The notes below the pieces were generated by a model, which ran no database searches, was not told the DNA's origin, and saw nothing but the letters and a program-made list of their open reading frames with translations. From an uncultured Collinsella sp. (lineage in GTDB: Bacteria; Actinomycetota; Coriobacteriia; Coriobacteriales; Coriobacteriaceae), in assembly GCA_902468045.1 (NCBI GenBank), contig CABQXG010000049.1, forward strand, positions 1 to 8,101: a stretch of DNA of 8,101 bases. Direction: 5' to 3'. Each line of letters opens with the position of its first letter. The first letter of the stretch is position 1. Positions 1 through 5,745 of the stretch are shown here, piece after piece. The translations under genes and the position numbers were made by a program.

Positions 1-1513
1 CGGGCGCAGCAGCTGCGAACGCGGGCGTCGGCGCGAGAAGCGGTGCCACGACACCAAACTGTTCGGTGGATATGGTCGGCTCGTCGGTCAAGTCCTGCCG
101 AATGGGTGTCACGACCGGTTCGACAATCGCGTCGGTTACGGGCTCGGCTTCCGGTTGCCCTGAGTCCGCTGCCTCGGCTTCTGCGGACGCGCCGTCCTCG
201 CGTTCCTCGTCGATCAAAAGCGCTTCGCGCGTTTGCGCAGCGGCGCTCCGAATGTGCCCCAGCTGACTCAGATCGATATCGATCTTGACGGGCTGGTGTG
301 CGGCGTCCCACGAAAGCCATGCCACAATCTCGTCATCGATAATCTTGGCCAGATATTTGGGGACCTTTTCTTCCTTAAGGGGATGGGCGGGGTCCAGCGC
401 CAGGCGCAGGCGTTGGTCGCAGGCGCGCATCATTTCACCGAGCTTGCTGCTCTTTTGCCTACTACCGTGGATACGCATGCATTCCCAAAAGCCGTTTTGG
501 CAACGGTAGATATGGATGGGATCCAAGCGGTATTCGCAGTCATCGTGGCGCTCGGGCGCAAAGAATACGGCCGAGGCAAACATGGTGTAGGGCATGGCCG
601 TCTCCTCCCCAAATAAGCTCGCCACGATGTCGGTCTTTCGGTGCGTGTCATAGTAGCGCGCCATACGGACATACACGGCGCACGCCACGTGGCGCAGATC
701 GCGGTGGTGGCTGCGGTCGAGCCGCGAGTTACTTAGGTTGTACGTGGAGAGGGCGTTGATGGCGGCCATGAGTCGCTCCTCGCGCACCTCATCGGGCGGA
801 AGGGGGTGCGTGGGCTCGGAGGTTTTGCGCTTAGGGTTCTGGTCGGACGGTGCCGGTGCCGGTACAAGGTCTCGTGCCGCGCGCCGCAGCTCGATAAGGG
901 CGTTATCGAACATGACGGTTTTAGAGTCGCAAAGCAGCTTGGGGTCGAGCCCGTGGAACACGGTGTAATCCTGCAGCCACACGCGTGCAAATCGGTCGAT
1001 GCCGGGCTCGAAGGCGCGATAGACATCCCAAAAAGCCTTGATCTTGTTAAAACCATCGAGCGGGTCATCTACGCCAATGCCGCAAATCAGCTCATAGAGA
1101 TACAGAAAGGCAAAGGACGTAGACGTTTCCTCGACGGTTCCGCGACGCACTTGGGCACGCCAAGTAAAGTAGCCGCGCAACTGTCGATCGCTCATGGCGT
1201 TGTAGGTGGGAAAGTACGACTTAAAGGTGCCGTTGTAGGGGCAGTCGTCTTCAAAGTCGGCCATCAGCAGGCCTTGGCGGTAGAAAAGCTCGGCTTCCGA
1301 AAGCCAACGGCCCGCGCCGCCCTTGGGGTCATCCTGCCAGCGCGATATCTCGCGCATTTTACGGTACTGGTCGGGGAGGAAGTTCTGCATCTGTCGGCCG
1401 GTCTTGAGAATCGGCTCGTCTGCGTAGACCTCATGTGAGAAGCGGGCGGACTGATGGGTCCGGGCCTCGGCCATAATGCGCTCGATGAGCATCTTGATGT
1501 CCTGGTCGGCCAC
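1..1513 (-). CDS. TerB_N-domain protein, 3' end outside window
   Basis: I translated this frame by hand. It is open from a GTG at 1513 to the left edge (504 residues, no stop), so the C-terminus is missing. GTG is chosen because AGGAGG lies about 4-5 nt upstream. Residues about 25-230 resemble the TerB N-terminal domain (PF13208) of Firmicutes and Coriobacteriia: the YFTWRAQVRRG stretch, then SFAFLYLYELICGIG and a KIKAFWDVYRAF helix, match that family's usual pattern. Residues about 235-260 are a Pro-rich linker, 260-425 are helical with scattered Cys and Trp, and from about 425 the chain is acidic and Ala/Pro-rich. In the family this linker often leads to TerB and TerB_C domains, expected to the left of the window. 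TerB-type proteins have been linked by comparative genomics to tellurite-stress and membrane-associated phage-defence networks, but the function is unproven. It is transcribed separately from the DUF554 gene, 87 bp away. Confidence is high for the gene, good for the domain, low for a role. Confidence 0.85.
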   Translation of the reverse strand, partial: MADQDIKMLIERIMAEARTHQSARFSHEVYADEPILKTGRQMQNFLPDQYRKMREISRWQDDPKGGAGRWLSEAELFYRQGLLMADFEDDCPYNGTFKSYFPTYNAMSDRQLRGYFTWRAQVRRGTVEETSTSFAFLYLYELICGIGVDDPLDGFNKIKAFWDVYRAFEPGIDRFARVWLQDYTVFHGLDPKLLCDSKTVMFDNALIELRRAARDLVPAPAPSDQNPKRKTSEPTHPLPPDEVREERLMAAINALSTYNLSNSRLDRSHHRDLRHVACAVYVRMARYYDTHRKTDIVASLFGEETAMPYTMFASAVFFAPERHDDCEYRLDPIHIYRCQNGFWECMRIHGSRQKSSKLGEMMRACDQRLRLALDPAHPLKEEKVPKYLAKIIDDEIVAWLSWDAAHQPVKIDIDLSQLGHIRSAAAQTREALLIDEEREDGASAEAEAADSGQPEAEPVTDAIVEPVVTPIRQDLTDEPTISTEQFGVVAPLLAPTPAFAAAAP

Positions 1514-1549
1514 CGCTCCTCCTCTCGAACGCAGCTACGGTGACCTCAT

Positions 1550-1579
1550 ATCATAGCACAGCATCAAACAGATGTTCGA
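1550..1579 (-). promoter_or_regulatory. Extended -10 promoter for the TerB_N gene
   Basis: On the minus strand, TATGAT (1550-1555) is preceded by TGC, giving an extended -10 element. An 18-nt spacer leads to a weak -35 (TCGAAC, 1574-1579). Transcription would begin near 1543, leaving a leader of about 30 nt that contains the AGGAGG site. The -35 is poor, so the call rests on the extended -10 and its position. Confidence 0.4.
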
Positions 1580-1600
1580 GATACCGCTGCGTAGATAGAT

Positions 1601-2317
1601 TTAGAACAGGAGGGCGTAGATGACGGCTATGACAACGGAGGGGAGCATATTGGCCGTGCGGAAGGTCTGAGGACGGATGAGGTTGACGCCGACGCAGAAG
1701 ATGAGCATGGAGCCTACGAGCGAAAGGCTGTCGAGGGCTGCCGTGGTCATGATGGGGGAGAGTGCGCCGGCAAACAGCGTGATCGTCCCCTGGAACACGG
1801 CGACGGGCAGGGCGGAGAAAATGCAGCCGCGGCCGAGCGACGCCGTCATGGTGCAGACGATGATGCAGTCCAGTGCGCCCTTGAGAGCAAGCGTTGACCA
1901 GTCGCCGAGCAGGCCGTCCTGGATCGATCCCACAATGGCCATGGCGCCGATGCACACGGTGAGTGAAGTCGAGACAAAAGCGTTGGTGAACCCGTTATCA
2001 CCCTCACTGCCAGTCTTGCGCTTGAGCCATTCGCCAAGGTTCTCGATGGCGGCCTCCAAGTTGACGGCCTCGCCGATGAGCGAGCCGAGGGCGAACGAGA
2101 CGATGAGCATGGTGGTACCGGTGGTCGCTAGTGCCTTTCCATCGATGATGAGCATCTTTTGCATGGTGCCGCCCAGGCCGATAAACAGGACGCACAGCCC
2201 CGATGCTTTCATGAGCGTGTCTTGGATGCGCGGTGTAATGAAGCGGCCGCCCGCTAATCCCAAAAGACCGCCCGCAACTAAAAGCACAACGTTGATGATT
2301 GTTCCCAAGCCCGGCAT
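1601..2317 (-). CDS. DUF554 (YdfK-type) membrane protein
   Basis: A 238-residue, strongly hydrophobic protein that matches the DUF554 family (PF04474) along its length. Diagnostic stretches are the N-terminal GTIINVVLLVAGGLLGL (5-21), the ALGSLIGE loop (77-83), GSIQDGLLGD (130-139) and the C-terminal GVNLIRP (210-216). About six to seven membrane helices are visible, with one hydrophilic loop at about 95-110 (KRKTGSEGDNG). The length is normal for the family. The role is unknown; members are treated as possible transporters. The ATG at 2317 is chosen over an in-frame start at 2386 because GGAGGG lies 4 nt upstream and family members begin at this Met; the 23 extra residues are polar and atypical. 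It follows the surface operon on the same strand after 118 bp, but a promoter and two dyads in that gap suggest separate control. Confidence 0.9.
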   Translation of the reverse strand: MPGLGTIINVVLLVAGGLLGLAGGRFITPRIQDTLMKASGLCVLFIGLGGTMQKMLIIDGKALATTGTTMLIVSFALGSLIGEAVNLEAAIENLGEWLKRKTGSEGDNGFTNAFVSTSLTVCIGAMAIVGSIQDGLLGDWSTLALKGALDCIIVCTMTASLGRGCIFSALPVAVFQGTITLFAGALSPIMTTAALDSLSLVGSMLIFCVGVNLIRPQTFRTANMLPSVVIAVIYALLF

Positions 2318-2334
2318 GAGCCCTCCTGTATTGA

Positions 2335-2347
2335 TGCCAACGTGGCA
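2335..2347. promoter_or_regulatory. Small dyad TGCCA-N3-TGGCA at DUF554 start site
   Basis: A perfect 5-bp inverted repeat with a 3-bp spacer. It directly abuts the proposed -10 of the DUF554 promoter (2348-2353) and covers the likely transcription start near 2341. It could be an operator half or a small leader hairpin. It is short enough to be chance. Confidence 0.25.
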
Positions 2348-2377
2348 ATCGTAGCAGAACGAAATGCGAGGCACATC
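2348..2377 (-). promoter_or_regulatory. Extended -10 promoter for the DUF554 gene
   Basis: On the minus strand, TACGAT (2348-2353) is preceded by TGC, the same extended -10 layout seen before the TerB_N gene. The -35 region at an 18-nt spacing (GATGTG, 2372-2377) is weak. The predicted leader is about 24 nt and ends in a strong ribosome binding site. An alternative -10, TATAAC, lies further upstream at 2394-2399. Confidence 0.35.
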
Positions 2378-2386
2378 GCGACCCAT

Positions 2387-2412
2387 CTAATACGTTATAT
2401 AAGTGGTATTAG
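2387..2412. promoter_or_regulatory. Operator-like dyad CTAATAC-N12-GTATTAG
   Basis: Perfect 7-bp inverted arms (2387-2393 and 2406-2412) separated by 12 bp, with arm centres 19 bp apart, close to two helical turns. It is AT-rich in a GC-rich genome and lies in the gap between the surface operon and the DUF554 gene. The spacer holds TATAAC on the minus strand (2394-2399), a good -10 match, so a dimeric regulator bound here could cover a promoter. It has no GC stem or U-tract, so it is unlikely to be a terminator. Confidence 0.45.
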
Positions 2413-2435
2413 GAATGATGCGCAGCATTTAAGCC

Positions 2436-3866
2436 TCAGGTGGTTGTCGGGACATAGGGATAGTAGTCAAAGCGCAGTGTCATAAGCCGCTGTGGGGATT
2501 CAATAGCCGCGGCGATGATATTGGCATCGCGGGCACGATCAAACCCTTCGAGTTCGATCTGATACGAGACGTCTTGCATAATGTCCAGACGTCGCCAGGC
2601 TAGGAGTGTGTCACCATCGAATTCTAAGGTCTTGCCTCCGTCTGGAGCAACGGCGTATAGACGCAGCTTGGCGGTGGTTGCAGGGTCGACAACCGTGACC
2701 TTTTTAATTTCGTTTCGAGTATTCTTGGCGCCCAACAAGGTGAGCAGTGTTGGGGCCACGACCTCGCCCGATGGCAAAAAGACGACTTCGATGGATTCAG
2801 GAAATGCGATGATAGCCGACTTGCGGACGGGCTGATTGGCGACGGCAACTTCAATGTTCGCAGCGTCGATGACCTCTGTGTGGTCGAGCGCGGCAAGCAC
2901 GCAGCAGTTACCTTCATCGATCTCTTGAGGATCAGCAAGCCCCAGACTGTCCGCGAGCTCGGGATCGTTTGGATCGGCAGCGGGCTCATTCGGCGCTTCG
3001 AAAGAAGCTGGGACGTTGTTTGTCGGCGACGGCGTGTCGCCCGCACCTGCTTCTTTATCCGCGCTCTCTTCTTGTATGGTTGCGTTGATGGGTTCGTCGT
3101 TTGGGGGGAGCGTCTTGGCGTCAAGCGCGGAGGGGAGAATTCCGATGGCTCCGGATCCGTTCCACTCCATTTCGAGAAGCGCCGGGTCGGCAAGAATGCG
3201 TTGCCTGCTTTGCGCGTGGGCATCGATTTCAATAGGGCCTGCCTCTATCCCTCGTGTAAGGCTGAGTGATCCGGCTGGCTTCTCGAAATGAGCGTCTGTG
3301 TCTTTGGTACTGACGGCGTAGAACAGCAGGGACGCTTCTCCCGCCGCGATGGCATCGGTGCCGGCTTTGGTCAGCCGCAACGATGCCGTGAACGAGAGGG
3401 TGGGCTGCGCATCGTCTGCATTCGCGGCGGCGCAGCCCAGACATATACTGCCTCCTTTCTCGAAAAACGTACCGTCGAAGGCGACCTTCGCTCCGTTCGC
3501 CGAGTCATCGATCGAAGCGATGTCGATGCGCAGCTCTAAATTGCATGGATCGCCATCTGCATCGAGCACAACCGAGCGCCACGTGCAGACGGCGCACCCC
3601 GCCTGGGAGTCGTTTGCCTTGTTCGAACGATTGATATCCACGACTATCGAGCCGTCCGCATTACGACGAAGGCATCCCGAAGTCGAGATTGCGGCCTGTG
3701 CGATCGAAAAACGCTCGCACGCAATGGCGCTCGACGGATTTGGTGCGGAACTTAGGGCTGCTGGTAAGGAGTCTGCCATGACGGGAGTCGCCCAAGCGGC
3801 GACAGGCGTTCCGGTTGCGAGCGCGCCGCAGAGTGCGACGACGGGCAAAAGGTTCTTCGATGCCAT
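2436..3866 (-). CDS. Secreted 476-aa protein with paired CxxC motifs, unknown function
   Basis: I do not recognise the family. Residues 1-26 or 1-31 form a signal peptide (hydrophobic 6-24, then AWA/TPVMA/DS). C13 sits inside it but lacks a lipobox, so it is not a lipoprotein. The mature part has nine cysteines: C50, C65, CAVC at 91-94, C108, CLGC at 142-145, and adjacent C321-C322. The two CxxC pairs flank beta-rich sequence and suggest disulfides or a bound metal. Residues about 265-316 are a Pro/Glu/Asp/Asn linker that splits an N-terminal part (about 50-255) from a C-terminal part (about 318-476). There is no sorting motif or C-terminal membrane helix, so it is released or held non-covalently. 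The ATG has AAGGAGA about 4-5 nt upstream. It follows the sortase-substrate gene after 18 bp and is the last gene of the proposed operon. Confidence 0.85.
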   Translation of the reverse strand: MASKNLLPVVALCGALATGTPVAAWATPVMADSLPAALSSAPNPSSAIACERFSIAQAAISTSGCLRRNADGSIVVDINRSNKANDSQAGCAVCTWRSVVLDADGDPCNLELRIDIASIDDSANGAKVAFDGTFFEKGGSICLGCAAANADDAQPTLSFTASLRLTKAGTDAIAAGEASLLFYAVSTKDTDAHFEKPAGSLSLTRGIEAGPIEIDAHAQSRQRILADPALLEMEWNGSGAIGILPSALDAKTLPPNDEPINATIQEESADKEAGAGDTPSPTNNVPASFEAPNEPAADPNDPELADSLGLADPQEIDEGNCCVLAALDHTEVIDAANIEVAVANQPVRKSAIIAFPESIEVVFLPSGEVVAPTLLTLLGAKNTRNEIKKVTVVDPATTAKLRLYAVAPDGGKTLEFDGDTLLAWRRLDIMQDVSYQIELEGFDRARDANIIAAAIESPQRLMTLRFDYYPYVPTTT

Positions 3867-3884
3867 GGGGTCTCCTTAGCTAAT

Positions 3885-4166
3885 TTAGTGCGGTCTGTCC
3901 GTGTTTTGTTTCTGGCTGCGTTTGATGTGCAGACCGAGGCCGGCGGTTCCCGCGCCTGCTGCTGTGGCGCCTGCTGCCAAGAGCCATCGTCTGTCGCCTG
4001 TCTGCGCCAACGGTTCCTCGCGGTCGCCGCGGTCGAGCTCCGAGAGGTCGACCGTCACTTGCGTGGCGGCCTGAGCCTGTTCTTGCTGGGCAAAGGCCAT
4101 GGCTGGTCCAAACGCTAGGATGCTGACGGCGGCGGCCAGGGCGACGGCCTTATGCCGTGTGCGCAC
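3885..4166 (-). CDS. Tiny sortase substrate with LAQTG sorting signal
   Basis: The preferred GTG start gives 93 residues: signal peptide 1-26 (basic MRTRHK, hydrophobic core, AFA before QQ), a short mature stretch containing TVDLSEL (38-44), LAQTG at 53-57, a hydrophobic Ala/Gly segment about 61-79, and a charged tail starting IKRSQK. This is a cell-wall sorting signal. LAxTG is the motif known for class E sortases of actinobacteria. After both cleavages only about 30 residues would stay on the wall, very small for a sortase substrate. The start is chosen because it gives a compact signal peptide and overlaps the end of the upstream gene by 17 bp, suggesting coupled translation; no strong Shine-Dalgarno is visible. 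A TTG at 4196 would add 10 residues and is less likely. No sortase gene lies in the window. It may act as the wall-attached member of the surface complex. Confidence 0.82.
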   Translation of the reverse strand: MRTRHKAVALAAAVSILAFGPAMAFAQQEQAQAATQVTVDLSELDRGDREEPLAQTGDRRWLLAAGATAAGAGTAGLGLHIKRSQKQNTDRPH

Positions 4167-4749
4167 CGGGCTCGACCGTCCAGGTGATCGTTGCAACCTG
4201 ATCGCCTTCGCCGGTTACGCGGAAGATGTCGCGCGTGACGCGGGCGACGTTTCCGCTTGTCTTGAGCTTAATTTTGTCCGTGCCGCCGGCAATGCCCTGG
4301 TAGCCCATGTCGAAGGCTGCGTTCTTGGAAAGATCGAGGCCCGTCCCTTGCATTGCGGCGCTGGCGTTCTGGAGTGCGCCGTCGGGGCCGACCTTAAAGT
4401 CGATGGAGTTCTGTGCGGTTCCGGCCTTGGCGTCGGCAGCAATGGTCCAGGTGTTCATGGCGTCGATCTTCATGTTGGTGACATGGATGCCGTAGGCCGA
4501 ATGATTGTCGATGGTGGTCGCGTCTTCTGAGGGGCCCTGAAGCGTGCCGTCGGCCTTGGCGACGAAGGGAATAACCGTCGGAACTTTGAACTCAACGTTG
4601 TCGATCTCGGTCCTGACCATTACTTTCGTGGTTCCAACGCGTCCGGCTGCCATAGCTGGCGTCGGGGCGGCGCCCATTGCGAGCGCGAGCGCGAGCCCTG
4701 CGCCCACGACGAGCGCTCTGGCTCCGTTCATGTTCCTGGTGATGTCCAT
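4150..4749 (-). CDS. Secreted beta-rich protein with W-T-I/W-T-V motifs (WxL-like?)
   Basis: A 199-residue exported protein. The signal peptide spans about 1-34 (core GARALVVGAGLALALAMGAA, cleavage near PAMA/AG). The mature chain of about 165 residues is rich in Thr, Val, Asp and Gly and looks all-beta. It contains VPTVIPFVAKADGTLQGP (57-73), a YGIHVTNMKI strand (86-95) leading to NTWTI (99-103), and a C-terminal TITWTVEPG (187-195). The paired W-T-I/V segments, the second almost at the C-terminus, recall WxL domains, which also end in a Thr-rich strand with W-x-L. The match is not strong enough to assign that family. It has no cysteines, membrane anchor or sorting motif of its own. The ATG at 4749 has AAGGAA about 6-7 nt upstream. 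Its 3' end overlaps the sortase-substrate gene, so the two are probably made together. It is likely a structural or adhesive surface component. Confidence 0.85.
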   Translation of the reverse strand: MDITRNMNGARALVVGAGLALALAMGAAPTPAMAAGRVGTTKVMVRTEIDNVEFKVPTVIPFVAKADGTLQGPSEDATTIDNHSAYGIHVTNMKIDAMNTWTIAADAKAGTAQNSIDFKVGPDGALQNASAAMQGTGLDLSKNAAFDMGYQGIAGGTDKIKLKTSGNVARVTRDIFRVTGEGDQVATITWTVEPGAHTA

Positions 4750-4769
4750 GGTCGTTCCTTTCTATTCGC

Positions 4770-4786
4770 CGCGGGCCGTCCCCGCG
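4770..4786 (-). other. Intra-operon GC hairpin upstream of the secreted beta protein
   Basis: In the 89-bp gap between the 169-aa and 199-aa genes, the minus-strand RNA can form a perfect 6-bp stem, CGCGGG/CCCGCG, with a 5-nt loop (GACGG). It lies about 20 nt before the ATG at 4749, just upstream of the ribosome binding site. There is no U-tract, so it is not a classical terminator. It could protect or mark a processed mRNA end and raise the relative yield of downstream genes. No convincing promoter was seen in this gap. Confidence 0.4.
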
Positions 4787-4838
4787 ATGATTGGACGAAT
4801 GCTGGTGAATTGCGTGCGGTGCCGCGTCGGCCGGAAAG

Positions 4839-5348
4839 CTAGTTCTCGGCTTGCTCAACCCGTACCTTGACACGTGTCGGATTGCCGTGGCTGTCGAGGG
4901 TCTTTGCATCGAGTGCCTGGATCTCGATGTACGCCTCGCCTTCTTTGATGTCGCCGGCGGGGCACGTCTCGATTGTCTTGCCGGTCTCGACCACACCGGA
5001 TTCGTACATGGTCTCGTCGTTTTGGATGACGCGGAATCGCTGGGGAAATTTATTGTCTTGGACGTTTTGGACGTTGACGCGCAGCTTGCCGTCCTCCTGC
5101 AGCTGAGCGACCGGTGCGACCGAAATCGTCATCATGTTGTCGCGGACGATGGCGTCGAGCTCATCTTGGATTTCCTGACGCGTTTTGCCCTCCGCCGTCG
5201 TAACCGAAGCGCCCGCCTCGGGTACGGGCTGCGACTGCCAAGCGTATAGTCCTACGGCGACAAGGGCGCAGACGATGGCCAGGCAGGCAACGATGAGCTT
5301 CTTGCGATGCCCCAGGCCTGCAAAGTGGGGTGGCTTCTTCGCGCTCAT
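4839..5348 (-). CDS. Membrane-anchored extracellular beta-sandwich protein, unknown function
   Basis: A 169-residue protein with a short basic cytoplasmic N-terminus (residues 1-17, including HRKK), one membrane helix at about 18-37 (KLIVACLAIVCALVAVGLYAW), and an outside domain with no further hydrophobic segment. Residues about 55-72 are a short helix (KTRQEIQDELDAIVRDN). Residues 73-169 alternate beta strands and turns (TISVAPVAQL, KLRVNVQN, QRFRVIQND, EAYIEIQALDA, TRVKVRVEQ), which suggests an Ig-like or beta-sandwich fold. One extracellular Cys (C129) is present. The chain is probably kept as an N-terminal membrane anchor, since no clear signal-peptidase site follows the helix. The ATG overlaps the upstream stop codon (ATGA, 5345-5348), with AAGGA about 6 nt ahead, so translation is coupled. 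I recognise this as a small family found beside exported beta proteins in gut anaerobes but know no function. Confidence 0.85.
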   Translation of the reverse strand: MSAKKPPHFAGLGHRKKLIVACLAIVCALVAVGLYAWQSQPVPEAGASVTTAEGKTRQEIQDELDAIVRDNMMTISVAPVAQLQEDGKLRVNVQNVQDNKFPQRFRVIQNDETMYESGVVETGKTIETCPAGDIKEGEAYIEIQALDAKTLDSHGNPTRVKVRVEQAEN

Positions 5349-5641
5349 GCGGCATCCTTGGCGGCATAGACACGCGCAAAGGTGGACGGATTCGCTCCAA
5401 AGAGCATGTGGAGCATCAGGCGGCGCGAGTAGACGAGCTCTTCGAAGTCGGGAGGGAGCTCGATGTCGTGGATATGCGCGATGTGGTGGGCGAGCGCCGA
5501 GAACGACTCGGGGTCGCAGATCACATCGGTGGTAACGTGGTAGACCGTCGTATCGGGGAATGCCTCTTCGTCGAAAGGCAGGAGATGGGGATCGTCGTCG
5601 ACTTCGATGGCGATGCCGTACTGGGGCCAGTAATATGCCAT
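5345..5641 (-). CDS. 98-aa hypothetical protein, possible remnant of a DUF559/Vsr-like nuclease fold
   Basis: First gene of the minus-strand operon, with GGGAGG about 5 nt before the ATG. The start YYWPQYGIAIEVDDDPH (3-19) resembles the central strands of DUF559, Vsr-like and AbiEi-type PD-(D/E)XK proteins, which often read like DF-W-P-x-x-x-hydrophobic-E-x-D-G-x-x-H. The VYHVTTDVICDP stretch (33-44) followed by a helix resembles that fold's last strand and helix. If so, only the C-terminal half is present: the Asp usual before the Trp-Pro is replaced, and E13/D15 are the only candidate active-site residues. It is then either an inactive binding domain or a decayed gene. The C-terminal third (LPPDFEELVYSRRLMLHMLFG) is helical. 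It has no signal peptide, unlike the exported proteins that follow. The 4-bp overlap with the next gene indicates one transcript. The gene is likely real; its fold is tentative. Confidence 0.7.
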   Translation of the reverse strand: MAYYWPQYGIAIEVDDDPHLLPFDEEAFPDTTVYHVTTDVICDPESFSALAHHIAHIHDIELPPDFEELVYSRRLMLHMLFGANPSTFARVYAAKDAA

Positions 5642-5662
5642 GGGAACCTCCCTGCTTCTGGG

Positions 5663-5686
5663 GCCAAAACTTCTATCGGTTTTGGC
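5663..5686. promoter_or_regulatory. Perfect dyad GCCAAAAC-N8-GTTTTGGC in leader of surface operon
   Basis: Perfect 8-bp inverted arms (5663-5670 and 5679-5686) around an 8-bp spacer, ending 21 bp before the ATG at 5641. In minus-strand RNA it would form a stem-loop just upstream of the GGGAGG site; as DNA it is a 24-bp two-fold site suited to a dimeric regulator. No U-tract follows on either strand, so it is not an intrinsic terminator. Confidence 0.55.
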
Positions 5687-5715
5687 TGTCGACGCCGACC
5701 GTATCAGCCGCTACT

Positions 5716-5745
5716 TGACCAATTTCTGACCAAATGCTTGACGGA
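5716..5745. repeat. Phased TGACCAA direct repeats
   Basis: TGACCAA occurs at 5716-5722 and 5727-5733, an 11-bp step. A weaker copy, TGACGGA, is at 5739-5745, a 12-bp step. Near-helical spacing puts the copies on one face of the DNA, as in direct-repeat sites of OmpR/PhoP-type response regulators. They lie about 75-105 bp upstream of the surface operon's first codon. Confidence 0.4.

Noticed and set aside
43..1438. Plus-strand open frames opposite the TerB_N gene (43-288, 233-616, 806-1438)
   Set aside because: They mirror the continuous minus-strand frame, have no ribosome binding sites, and show Arg/Ala-rich shadow composition.
2318..2386. Upstream start at 2386 for the DUF554 gene
   Set aside because: The extra residues are unlike the family N-terminus, and the strong GGAGGG site serves the ATG at 2317.
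2414..2429. AATG-N8-CATT imperfect palindrome just after the 476-aa gene as a terminator
   Set aside because: Its centre TGCGCA leaves no loop, the stem has a mismatch and there is no U-tract.
3826..3834. Possible lipobox around Cys13 of the 476-aa secreted protein
   Set aside because: The residue before the Cys is Leu rather than Ala or Gly, and a normal signal-peptidase I site follows at 26 or 31.
4167..4196. TTG at 4196 as start of the sortase-substrate gene
   Set aside because: It adds ten polar, Pro/Ser/Arg-rich residues before a complete signal peptide and has no better ribosome binding site than the GTG at 4166.
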